From contig JANQEE010000069.1 in assembly GCA_028278525.1 (NCBI GenBank), positions 1 to 64,000 on the forward strand: a stretch of DNA of 64,000 nt. The letters are read 5' to 3'. The position numbers and the translations under genes are program-made. Below, piece by piece: positions 8,175 to 16,489 of the stretch. Positions within the stretch are counted from its first letter, which is position 1. Every line of letters starts with the position of its first letter. The notes under the pieces are model-generated. The model saw only the letters and a list, made by a program, of their open reading frames with translations, was not told where the DNA came from and did not search any database. This DNA is from Minwuiaceae bacterium (GTDB lineage: Bacteria; Pseudomonadota; Alphaproteobacteria; Minwuiales; Minwuiaceae).

Positions 8175-9509
8175 CTATTTTCTCGTTTCTCCTATCGCAG
8201 TCTCGATCGCGTTACCTAGTTTTTCTACGATCTCCGTAATATGCAATGCATCTACGATGAACGGCGGCGCCAGGAGGACGTGGTCGCCCACGCGCCCGTC
8301 TATCGTTCCGCCGCCGGGGTAACAGATCAGTCCCTCTGCCATCGCTGCACGCTTGATGCGCTGATGCAGTTTCAGCGACGGGTCGAACGGCTGTTTCGTC
8401 GCACGGTCGGCAACGAGCTCGATACCGCGGAACAGCCCACGGCCACGCAAGTCGCCGACATGCGGGTGATTGCCGAGCCTTTCGTGCAACGCCGCGTCCA
8501 GTTCCTCGCCGCGGCGGCGCACGTTGGCCAGAAGATCGGCATCGGAAATCTTTGCCTGAACGGCCAGAGCGGCGGCGCAGGCCGTTGCGTGGCCCATATA
8601 GGTGTGGCCGTGCTGGAAAGAGCCGGAACCGTCGCGCACGGCGGCGTAGATCTTTTCCGACACCAGGACCGCGCCGATCGGCTGATAGCCGGCGCCGATC
8701 CCTTTTGCCGCATACAGCAAGTCGGGCACGACATCGTCCTGCTCGCAGGCATAAAGCGTGCCGGTGCGCCCCATGCCGCACATCACCTCGTCCAGGATCA
8801 GCAGCACGCCGTACTTGTCGCAGATCTCCCTGATCCGCCGAAAATAGCCGGCCACCGCAGGCACCGCGCCGGCGGTCGCGCCGACCACCGGTTCGGCCAC
8901 GAAGGCGCAGACGGTTTCCGGGCCGAGTTCCAGGATTTCGGTTTCCAGTTCGTCGGCGACACGGCGACCGTAGGCTTCTTCCGATTCGTCCGGCCGCATG
9001 CCGCGATAGGCGTAACAGGGCGAAATGTGCGCGCAATCCGCCAACAGCGGTTCATACGGCTCGCGGCGCCACATGTTGCCGCCGACCGCCAGCGCGCCCA
9101 GGGTATTGCCGTGATAGCTCTGCAGCCGGGCGATGAAGCGGCGCCGTTCCGGCTGGCCGATCTCCAGGAAATACTGCCGCGCGAGCTTGAGCGCCGCCTC
9201 CGCGGCTTCGGAGCCGCCGGACACGAAATAGACCCAATCCAGGCCGGATGGCGCGGATTCGACCAGCCTGTCCGCCAAATCCTCCATCGGCCGATTGGTG
9301 AAGAAGCCCGTATGCGCGAACGGAATGGCATCCAGTTGCGCCTTCATCGCGGCGATGACGTCCGGGTCGCTGTGGCCCAGGCAGGAGACCGCGGCGCCGC
9401 CCGACGCATCGATATAGCGGCGCCCGTCCGCGTCGACGATGTAGACACCGTCGCCGTTCGCCGCGACCGGCAGGACGCCCCCGGTGGCGCGGTGAAAAAC
9501 ATGGGTCAT
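8175..9509 (-). CDS. Class III PLP aminotransferase
   Basis: A 444-residue fold-type I aminotransferase of the ornithine/4-aminobutyrate/omega-amino acid group. Markers are an N-terminal DADGRRYIDASGGAAVSCLGH, the cofactor-phosphate loop YFVSGGSEAAEAALKLARQY, LILDEVMCGMGRTG with the pyridine-binding Asp, and the Schiff-base lysine in YAAKGIGAGYQPIGA. The start at 9509 overlaps the RpiR stop (ATGA), so the two are translationally coupled; the frame is open further upstream but only through the regulator gene. It probably deaminates an amine or amino acid imported by the nearby ABC transporter. The exact substrate is not readable. Confidence 0.92.
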   Translation of the reverse strand: MTHVFHRATGGVLPVAANGDGVYIVDADGRRYIDASGGAAVSCLGHSDPDVIAAMKAQLDAIPFAHTGFFTNRPMEDLADRLVESAPSGLDWVYFVSGGSEAAEAALKLARQYFLEIGQPERRRFIARLQSYHGNTLGALAVGGNMWRREPYEPLLADCAHISPCYAYRGMRPDESEEAYGRRVADELETEILELGPETVCAFVAEPVVGATAGAVPAVAGYFRRIREICDKYGVLLILDEVMCGMGRTGTLYACEQDDVVPDLLYAAKGIGAGYQPIGAVLVSEKIYAAVRDGSGSFQHGHTYMGHATACAAALAVQAKISDADLLANVRRRGEELDAALHERLGNHPHVGDLRGRGLFRGIELVADRATKQPFDPSLKLHQRIKRAAMAEGLICYPGGGTIDGRVGDHVLLAPPFIVDALHITEIVEKLGNAIETAIGETRK

Positions 9510-10414
9510 GACGATTGCTCTTCGTGCCAGTAAGCCTCGTGACTGACCAGCGACCGCTCCGCTTCGGCAAGCGAGCGGATCGTAGCCTCGCCGCCGCGCG
9601 CCACCCAGAAGGCGACCAGTGCCTGGGCGATCGACATGGCCGCCGACAGCGACCGGAAAAACGACGGCCCGTCGTTGGAAACCACGAAACAATGTTCCGC
9701 CGACGTGGCGAGCGGGGACACGGCACTGTCCGTCAGTGCAATGATTTTCGCACCCGACGCCACCGCGTCGCGAACCGCCTGCACCGTTTCCCGCGTATAG
9801 GGATCGAAGCCGACCGCCAGGACGACATCGTCCGCCGACATGCCCCGCAACTCGTCGGAAAAGGTGCCCGCGGCGCCCTGCACCAGCTCGACCGGCCGGC
9901 CGAACATCCGGCAGGCGTAGTGGAAGTAATACGCGACGGGAAAGCACTTCCGCATGCCAACGGCGAAGATCCGCCGCGCCGCCGCCAATGTCTCGACCGC
10001 CGCGGCGATGTCCTGCCGCGAGGTCTCCGCGAATGTCTGGCGGATATTGTTGGTGTCGGCGGCGATGATCTCGCTCAACAGCCCCATCGCCTCCGACGGT
10101 TCCGTCCGGGTCTGCAACTGCCGGGCCCGTTGGGCATAACGCGGCGGGTGACGGCGCAGCCGTTCGCGGAACGGTTCCCTGAACGCGGCATAGGTCTCGA
10201 ATTCCAGGTGGCGAACCAGCCGCGACATGGTCGACGGCTGCACGCCGGCCCGCATGGCGACGGACCGCATGGAGTGCAACGCAACCTCGTCCGGCGCATC
10301 CAGCACATAGCGCGCGGCGCGCTTGAGTTGCGGGCTGAGGTCCGCGTACGCGGCTTCCAGCAGGGCCGTTACGTCCGCCCCCGCGCCTGATCCGGTGGCA
10401 CCTACTTCCGACAT
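9506..10414 (-). CDS. MurR/RpiR family transcriptional regulator
   Basis: A 302-residue regulator with an N-terminal RpiR helix-turn-helix (residues ~20-95; SVAMRAGVQPSTMSRLVRHL is the recognition region) and a C-terminal SIS sugar-phosphate/isomerase-fold domain (about residues 135-275, with GVGMRKCF-like entry and DDVVLAVGFDPYTRET). The start at 10414 follows AGAGGGGAAG closely; the open frame extends upstream but lacks a better ribosome site. It overlaps the aminotransferase gene by four bases and is divergent from the dpp-like genes, so it likely controls both. Possible operators lie at 10507-10535. Confidence 0.9.
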   Translation of the reverse strand: MSEVGATGSGAGADVTALLEAAYADLSPQLKRAARYVLDAPDEVALHSMRSVAMRAGVQPSTMSRLVRHLEFETYAAFREPFRERLRRHPPRYAQRARQLQTRTEPSEAMGLLSEIIAADTNNIRQTFAETSRQDIAAAVETLAAARRIFAVGMRKCFPVAYYFHYACRMFGRPVELVQGAAGTFSDELRGMSADDVVLAVGFDPYTRETVQAVRDAVASGAKIIALTDSAVSPLATSAEHCFVVSNDGPSFFRSLSAAMSIAQALVAFWVARGGEATIRSLAEAERSLVSHEAYWHEEQSS

Positions 10415-11125
10415 CTTCCCCTCTAAACGTGTTCCCCTCGAAACGTAGCCGGCGCGTTTCGCCGATTTCGTGAAGGGAACGGTAGCGGGCCGGGTCGGGC
10501 TACGCAACAAATGAATCATTTCTGGAACAAATGATCCACCTGTTTCAACCTGCGAAGCCTGCGGAGATGTCGCTACACGATATGCCGACGTCGCCTGCGG
10601 CACAGGGAGCGCCGCCGACACAAGACTAGACTCAGCAAAAGGTCGCCTTTAGGCGATGGCGGTGTCGCCATGGGGACAATATCATTGACACGAAAATCTA
10701 CGAAGACCTATCATCTATTGGACGATACGAAATCAAACGAGAAGGAGCGGCAAGCTCCAGAATAATTGAGTGCGGGAGACAGGTAATACAATAATAATCC
10801 GGGGCGGTCACACGGCTATCGTTTGAGTACTTTATGTGGATTTACTTGCGTTGGACCTGACAAACGGGATTTCCATTCGCAAGTGGGATCGTGCCGATTC
10901 GGTGACCAGACCCGAGAATGCGATCGACGACACGCTGCCCGATCGTGGCGTAAGCGTCGGCGACGATCCGGAGGCGGCAGATGACCGACGATCAAGCATG
11001 CCCGACGGCTTCCCCATCGCAGTGTCGATGCAGGAGACCGGTTCCGGCCGCGCCGTTCGACCGATGAGCGGTCTCCGAGGAAAAACCCGCGCCCTGCCGT
11101 TCGGAACTGACACAGGCCCCACACA
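10415..11125. other. 711-base divergent intergenic region, no gene seen
   Basis: This spans the gap between the rpiR-aminotransferase unit (minus) and the dipeptide-type ABC genes (plus). It contains the candidate RpiR operators (10507-10535), small hairpins (TCGCC-TTTA-GGCGA near 10640-10655, ATGGCG-GTGT-CGCCAT just after, GGAGC-GGCAA-GCTCC near 10746) and an A/T-rich stretch at 10665-10800 suited to promoters. Short open frames at 10836-11129 look like shadows. A periplasmic binding-protein gene, normally first in such an ABC operon, is absent. Confidence 0.6.
10507..10535. promoter_or_regulatory. Candidate RpiR operator pair
   Basis: ACAAATGA occurs at 10507-10514 and again at 10528-10535, 21 bases apart (two helical turns). 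The first copy sits within the perfect palindrome AAATGAATCATTT (10509-10521). The pair lies about 95-120 bases upstream of the rpiR start, where an autoregulatory site would be expected. Confidence 0.45.
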
Positions 11126-12058
11126 ATGATTGTTCTTCTGGCGAAACGGTTCGGCGGCATGGTGCTGACCATGCTGACGGTTTCCATCCTTTTGTTCCTG
11201 CTGTTCGAAACCAACATCGAAAGCGTCGCGACCAAGGTCCTGGGCCCCTACTCGTCGGACGAACAACGCCAGATCTGGCTGGAGAAGGAAGGCTATTTCC
11301 GGCCGCTCTACATCCGCTATTTCGAGTGGCTGGGCAACGTGGTGACCGGCGACTTCGGCGAATCCGTGCGGTTCAAGGTGCCGGTCGGCGATGTGATGTG
11401 GGACCGGCTGGCCAACACGGCGATCCTGGGCGCGGCGGCAATGGCGGTGATCATCCCGCTGTCGCTGCTGCTGGGCGTGCTGGCCGGGATGCGGGAGGCG
11501 TCCAAGCTGGACCGAACGATTTCGGTGCTGTCGATCGCCACCACCTCGGTGCCGGAATTCGCCAGCGCTGTCCTCCTGTCGGCGATCTTCGTCTTCTGGC
11601 TCGGCATATTGCCGGGCACCAGTTCGATGACCGGCGGATTCAATCTGGTCGAACTGATCCTGCCGGCGCTGGTGCTGATCCTCTACGACTTCGGCTACGT
11701 GACGCGCATGACGCGCGCCTCGATGGCGGAGGTGATGACGACCGGCTATATCCGAACCGCGATCCTGAAAGGCCTGCCCTATCGCACGGTGATCCTGAAA
11801 CATGCGCTGCGCAACGCGCTGATCGCGCCGTTCACGGTCATCATGCTGCAATTCAACTGGCTATTGTCGGGCGTGATCGTCGTCGAGTTCTTCTTCGCCT
11901 ACAAAGGATTCGGCGCGCTGCTGCTGGAGGCGGCGCTGAACCAGGACATCTATCTGGTCGAAGCCTGCGCCATGGTCGCGGTGTTCGTCGCGGTTGCGAC
12001 GCAGACCATCGGCGATGTCGGGTACACCTATCTGAACCCGCGCATCCGGTTCAACTAG
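11126..12058 (+). CDS. Dipeptide/oligopeptide-type ABC permease (DppB/OppB-like)
   Basis: A 310-residue inner-membrane permease with an N-terminal helix (MIVLLAKRFGGMVLTMLTVSILLFLLF), a large periplasmic loop and five further helices, as in DppB/OppB. The EAA cytoplasmic loop that docks on the ATPase is visible as YIRTAILKGLPYRTVILKHALRNALI near residue 210. It pairs with the permease encoded 13 bases downstream. The ATG follows directly after a region lacking a binding-protein gene. Substrate class is peptide, opine or nickel-type by family; not resolvable here. Confidence 0.93.
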   Translation: MIVLLAKRFGGMVLTMLTVSILLFLLFETNIESVATKVLGPYSSDEQRQIWLEKEGYFRPLYIRYFEWLGNVVTGDFGESVRFKVPVGDVMWDRLANTAILGAAAMAVIIPLSLLLGVLAGMREASKLDRTISVLSIATTSVPEFASAVLLSAIFVFWLGILPGTSSMTGGFNLVELILPALVLILYDFGYVTRMTRASMAEVMTTGYIRTAILKGLPYRTVILKHALRNALIAPFTVIMLQFNWLLSGVIVVEFFFAYKGFGALLLEAALNQDIYLVEACAMVAVFVAVATQTIGDVGYTYLNPRIRFN

Positions 12059-12071
12059 GGGGCAGGACGAG

Positions 12072-12953
12072 ATGACCGAAACCACGGCCACCGCACCCCG
12101 CGAATCCGGCGCGATGCGCGCCCTGAAAGGCATCGGCCTGTTGCGCGAGAGCGGCGTCGGCATGACCGGCGCCGGCATCATCCTGTTCTGGCTGATAGTC
12201 GCGATCCTGGCGCCGGTGCTGGCGCCGTTCCCGCCGAACGCGACGCTGGTGCCGATGCTGGCCCCCGGCGGCGAAGCGCCGGACGGCGGCATCTTCCTGC
12301 TGGGCACCGACCATATCGGGCGGGACATCCTGTCGCGGCTGATATGGGGTTCGCGCACGGTGCTGTTCTACGGCATCGTCGCGACCGCCTGCGCCTACGC
12401 CGTCGGCATCGTGATGGGGCTGGCCGCCGGCTATTTCGGCGGCATCGTCGACGAAGTGATCTCGTTCATCGCCAACGTGATCCTGTCATTTCCGGTGATG
12501 GTGCTGTACGTGATCATCATTTCCGTGTTCGGCGCTTCCGGCATCAATATCGTGGTCGCGGTGACCTTCGCCAGCGCGCCCGGCATCATGCGCATCGTGC
12601 GCGGCCTGGTGCTGGACCTGCGCAACCGGGACTACGTCGCAGCGGCGCAGACCCGCGGCGAGGGCGCCTGGCAGATCATGATGGTGGAGATTTTGCCGAA
12701 CGCGCGCGGCCCGCTGATCGTCGATTCATGCCTGCGCATGGGTTACGTGATCATCACGATCGGCGTGCTGGGCTTCTTAGGCCTGGGCCTGCCGCCACCA
12801 GATCCGGACTGGGGCGGCATGATCAACGAGACGCGGACGATGGCGCTGATCTTCCCGCATATGACGGTGTTCCCGTGCATCGCGATTTCGTCGCTGGTGC
12901 TGGGGTTCAACCTGCTGGCCGACGGCCTGCGCGAAGTCAGCCTGCGCGATTGA
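12072..12953 (+). CDS. Dipeptide/oligopeptide-type ABC permease (DppC/OppC-like)
   Basis: A 293-residue partner permease with an N-terminal OppC_N helix (GAGIILFWLIVAILAPVLAPF), the family motif LGTDHIGRDILSRLIWGSRTV, and an EAA loop DYVAAAQTRGEGAWQIMMVEILPNA. It ends 15 bases before the ATPase gene and is clearly in one operon with its neighbours. Its ribosome site GGGGGCAGGACG precedes the ATG. Confidence 0.94.
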   Translation: MTETTATAPRESGAMRALKGIGLLRESGVGMTGAGIILFWLIVAILAPVLAPFPPNATLVPMLAPGGEAPDGGIFLLGTDHIGRDILSRLIWGSRTVLFYGIVATACAYAVGIVMGLAAGYFGGIVDEVISFIANVILSFPVMVLYVIIISVFGASGINIVVAVTFASAPGIMRIVRGLVLDLRNRDYVAAAQTRGEGAWQIMMVEILPNARGPLIVDSCLRMGYVIITIGVLGFLGLGLPPPDPDWGGMINETRTMALIFPHMTVFPCIAISSLVLGFNLLADGLREVSLRD

Positions 12954-12968
12954 CGGGAGAGCGAAGCG

Positions 12969-15062
12969 ATGTCGAACGGGCAATCGGGTGCGGGCAAGCC
13001 TCTGCTGGAATGCAACGACCTCTGCATCTCCTACTTCACGCGGGCCGGCGAGATCCCCGCGGTCAAGGATTTCTCGCTGCAACTCTATCCCGGCGAGTCG
13101 GTCGGCATCGTCGGCGAATCCGGCTGCGGCAAGTCCACCGTGGCGATGGCGATCATGAACTATATGGGCGCCAACGGCGGCATCGTCGGCGGCAGCATCG
13201 TCTTCGACGGTCGCGATATGGCGAGTTTGAGCCCGGAAGAACTACGGCAGTTGCGCGGCGGCGATATCGCCATGGTCTATCAGGAGCCGATGGCGGCGCT
13301 TAACCCGTCGCTGACGATCGGCAAGCAGTTGATGGAAGTGCCGATGTTCCACGAGAACATTTCGGCGACCGAGGCGGCGGCCCGCGCCAAACAGATGCTG
13401 GCCGACGTCAACCTGCCCGACCCGGACCGGGTGATGGCCGCCTATCCGCACCAGATCTCCGGCGGGCAGCAGCAGCGGGTAGTGATTTCCATGGCGCTGC
13501 TGTCGCACCCGAAGCTGCTACTGCTGGACGAGCCGACGACGGCGCTGGACGTCACTGTGGAAGCCGGCATCGTCGAGCTGATCGGCGAGATCAGCGCCAA
13601 GTTCGGCACCAGCATGCTGTACATTTCGCATAATATGGGCCTGATCAAGGATACCTGCGACCGGGTCTGCGTGATGTATTCCGGCGAGGTCGTCGAGGAA
13701 GGCCCGATCGACACCGTGTTCAATGCGATGAGCCATCCCTACACGCGTGGCCTGTTCGGCGCGATCCCCCTGCCCAGCGCGGACAAACGGTCCCATCCGC
13801 TGGTGGCGATCCGTGGCCAGCTTCCCCTGCCGCACGAGCGCCCGCGCGGTTGCAACTTCGGGCCGCGCTGCGACTTCTTCGACGCCGGCCGGTGCGACGC
13901 CGGCGACATCCCGATTGTCGACGGGGCGCATGCGATGCAGCGCGTGCGCTGCGTGCGCTGGCAGGAAATCGACTGGGCGAGCCATCGTCCGGATGTCACT
14001 GTTCGGCCGGAAGAGCCGGCCGGCGAAGAGGTGCTGGCGGTCGACGAGATGCGCAAGTACTACACGGTGCACGACCGGTCGATCAAAGCGATGCTGTCCG
14101 GGCACTCAGTCCGTCACGTGAAGGCCAACGAGTCGATCACATTCAACGCGCGCAAGCAGGAAACGGTGGCGATCGTCGGCGAGTCCGGCTGCGGCAAATC
14201 GACCTTCGCCAAGGTCCTGACCGGGCTGGAAACCGCGACCGACGGCAAGATCGACTTCGACGGCGTGGATATCAGCCACGTCCCGGTCCATAACCGCACG
14301 CCGAAGCAACTCGGCTCTTTGCAGATGGTGTTCCAGAACCCGAACGACACGCTGAATCCGAGCCACACCATCGGCGCGCAGATCGGCCGGGTGATCAAGA
14401 AATTCGGGGTCGAGACGGAACCGGCGAAAATCCAGCAACGGGTTATGCAGTTGCTGGACGCGGTCAAGCTGCCGCGCGACTTCATGTGGCGCCGGCCGCG
14501 GCAATTGTCCGGCGGGCAGAAACAGCGGGTCGGTATCGCGCGGGCGTTTGCCGGCAACCCGTCCATGGTGATCGCCGACGAGCCGGTCTCCGCCCTGGAC
14601 GTGTCGGTCCAGGCGGCGGTGACCGATCTGCTGATGGACCTGCAACGGGAAAACAAGACGACGCTGCTGTTCATCAGCCACGACCTGTCGGTCGTGCGCT
14701 ACCTGGCGGACCGCATCGTGGTCATGTATCTGGGCCAGATCATGGAGCGCGGCACGACCGAGCAGGTGTTCGCGCCGCCGTACCACCCCTATACCGAGGC
14801 GCTGCTGTCGGCCGTACCGATCGCCGACACGTCGGTCACCAAGAAGCGGATCCTGCTGGAAGGCAACCTGCCGAGCGTGCTGAACCCGCCGACCGGCTGC
14901 CCGTTCGAGACCCGCTGCCCGAGGAAAGTCGGCCGAATCTGCGAGGAGGAACGGCCGCCAGTGATCGAAATCAGCGCGGAACACCGAATAGCCTGCCATA
15001 TTCCGCTGGAGGAACTGGCCAAGGCGGAACCGGTCATCCAGGTCGGGAAAGCGGCGGAATAA
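12969..15062 (+). CDS. Fused double ATPase of a dipeptide-type ABC transporter (DppD-DppF fusion)
   Basis: A 697-residue protein containing two complete ABC ATPases. Half one (residues ~12-340) has Walker A GESGCGKS, signature ISGGQQQR and Walker B LLLLDEPTTALD. Half two (residues ~355-690) repeats GESGCGKS, LSGGQKQR and MVIADEPVSALD. Each half ends with the oligopeptide-transporter C-terminal region containing clustered cysteines (CNFGPRCDFF and CPFETRCPRK), which in this family may bind an Fe-S cluster. The fusion replaces separate D and F genes and is common in Alphaproteobacteria. It energises the two upstream permeases. Confidence 0.95.
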   Translation: MSNGQSGAGKPLLECNDLCISYFTRAGEIPAVKDFSLQLYPGESVGIVGESGCGKSTVAMAIMNYMGANGGIVGGSIVFDGRDMASLSPEELRQLRGGDIAMVYQEPMAALNPSLTIGKQLMEVPMFHENISATEAAARAKQMLADVNLPDPDRVMAAYPHQISGGQQQRVVISMALLSHPKLLLLDEPTTALDVTVEAGIVELIGEISAKFGTSMLYISHNMGLIKDTCDRVCVMYSGEVVEEGPIDTVFNAMSHPYTRGLFGAIPLPSADKRSHPLVAIRGQLPLPHERPRGCNFGPRCDFFDAGRCDAGDIPIVDGAHAMQRVRCVRWQEIDWASHRPDVTVRPEEPAGEEVLAVDEMRKYYTVHDRSIKAMLSGHSVRHVKANESITFNARKQETVAIVGESGCGKSTFAKVLTGLETATDGKIDFDGVDISHVPVHNRTPKQLGSLQMVFQNPNDTLNPSHTIGAQIGRVIKKFGVETEPAKIQQRVMQLLDAVKLPRDFMWRRPRQLSGGQKQRVGIARAFAGNPSMVIADEPVSALDVSVQAAVTDLLMDLQRENKTTLLFISHDLSVVRYLADRIVVMYLGQIMERGTTEQVFAPPYHPYTEALLSAVPIADTSVTKKRILLEGNLPSVLNPPTGCPFETRCPRKVGRICEEERPPVIEISAEHRIACHIPLEELAKAEPVIQVGKAAE

Positions 15063-15210
15063 GCCGTTTTCGCGCGATTCGTGTCTGGGTAAAACCGGCC
15101 GGCGCGTCATGAACACTTTGTGAAGCGGTTCCCTTGCGCTCGCCGGGCGGGCTAAGCTGACCTAGATTGAAGGGCCTTAGTGTTCCCTTCGACAGCGCTG
15201 GAGTGGTGCC

Positions 15211-16251
15211 ATGCGACCGTCTCCGCCGCGCCGAAAGGCGCGTTCCGTCTTACAAGGACTACAGCAATCACTTCGGCTGCCTTTCGCGGCCGCCTTCTTT
15301 TGCCTGATAGCGTCGGCAGCCACCGCCGACACGCGAAGCGAGGGCGCAGCCCTGGTGTCCGCGGTGGTTCGTCTGAGCGCGGAGATTCCGCCCGACGCCC
15401 GCACCGCCGCCGGACTGGGTACGCAGCGCGACGGCAACGGCGTCGTCATCGACGACAGCGGCCTGATCCTGACCATCGGCTATCTGATCCTGGAAGCGAT
15501 GACGGTGACGGCGTTCACCGCGGACGGCAAGCCGGTGCCGGCCGACATCCTGGCTTACGACTACGACACCGGGTTCGGGCTGGTGCGCGCGCTGTCGCCG
15601 CTGAACGTGAAGCCGATAGCGATCGGCGATTCGGACACCGTGAACGAGAGGGACCCCATCATCGTCGCCGGACATGGCGGCGTCGACAGCGCCATCGGCG
15701 CGATGGTCGTATCGCGACGCGAGTTCGCCGGCTATTGGGAATACCTGCTGGACAACGCGATCTTCACCTCGCCGCCGCATCCGAACTGGGGCGGCACGGC
15801 GCTGATAAACCTGGACGGTGAACTGGTCGGAATCGGATCGCTGATCGTCAACGACGCGCTGCCCGCGACACGCCCGATACCGGGCAATATGTTCGTGCCG
15901 ATCAATCTGCTGAAGCCGGTGTTCGCGGACCTGCTGGAATCGGGCCGCGCCGGCGGGCCGCAACGCCCCTGGCTTGGTATTTTTACCGCCGAGCAGGCCG
16001 GCCAAGTGGTGGTCACGCGGGTCGCGCCGAACGGTCCGGGCGCCAAGGCGGGCCTGCAGCCGGGCGACCGGGTGATCGGCGTCGGACCCGAGCCCGTCGG
16101 TTCCATGGCGGACTTTTTCCGCAAAATCTGGGATATCGGCCCGGCCGGATCGGACATTCCCGTCAACGTCCTTCGCGACGGGCAGCCATACAGTATCGTG
16201 ATCGCGTCCGGCGACAGATACGACTATTTGAAACTGAAGCCATCTTATTGA
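15211..16251 (+). CDS. HtrA/DegP-like S1C protein with PDZ domain, catalytic triad lost
   Basis: A 346-residue exported protein. A signal or anchor helix (LPFAAAFFCLIASAA, near residue 31) is followed by a trypsin-like fold and one PDZ domain (residues ~245-335; PWLGIF, VVVTRVAPNGPGAKAGLQPGDRV). Aligning by eye to HtrA, the catalytic His block (LTNNHVV) reads LTIGYLI, the Asp block (DxxTDIAVL) reads YDYDTGFGLV, and the Ser block (GNSGGPLVN) reads PNWGGTALIN. All three triad residues appear replaced while the fold motifs stay. It is therefore probably a peptide-binding pseudoprotease or scaffold in the periplasm. The gene stands alone. Confidence 0.82.
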   Translation: MRPSPPRRKARSVLQGLQQSLRLPFAAAFFCLIASAATADTRSEGAALVSAVVRLSAEIPPDARTAAGLGTQRDGNGVVIDDSGLILTIGYLILEAMTVTAFTADGKPVPADILAYDYDTGFGLVRALSPLNVKPIAIGDSDTVNERDPIIVAGHGGVDSAIGAMVVSRREFAGYWEYLLDNAIFTSPPHPNWGGTALINLDGELVGIGSLIVNDALPATRPIPGNMFVPINLLKPVFADLLESGRAGGPQRPWLGIFTAEQAGQVVVTRVAPNGPGAKAGLQPGDRVIGVGPEPVGSMADFFRKIWDIGPAGSDIPVNVLRDGQPYSIVIASGDRYDYLKLKPSY

Positions 16252-16280
16252 ACTAGGTAAATCCGATTGCAGATTTGCGC

Positions 16281-16303
16281 TGGGACTTAATGATAAAGTC
16301 CCA
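16281..16303. other. Hairpin after the HtrA-like gene
   Basis: TGGGACTT (16281-16288) and AAGTCCCA (16296-16303) form a perfect 8-bp stem with a 7-base loop, 30 bases past the stop codon. There is no clear T run, so termination is possible but not certain. Confidence 0.4.
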
Positions 16304-16489
16304 ATGTTCAGGACGCCGACAATAGGACAACGGCCATACCCGATGCCGATCAGAAGATCGGGCAGTTGGCCGCGGTCCGGATAAAACAGCGATGACGGCG
16401 ATGATTGTAGTGTTGTTTCGACCGAACGGGCGCAATACCGAGTCTTTTCCCCGGGCCACATCCGGCCCCGGCAGACACGGGATTTGAGG

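Noticed and set aside
10836-11129. 97-residue open frame before the DppB-like gene
   Set aside because: No resemblance to a binding protein or any domain, no ribosome site, composition like random high-GC sequence.
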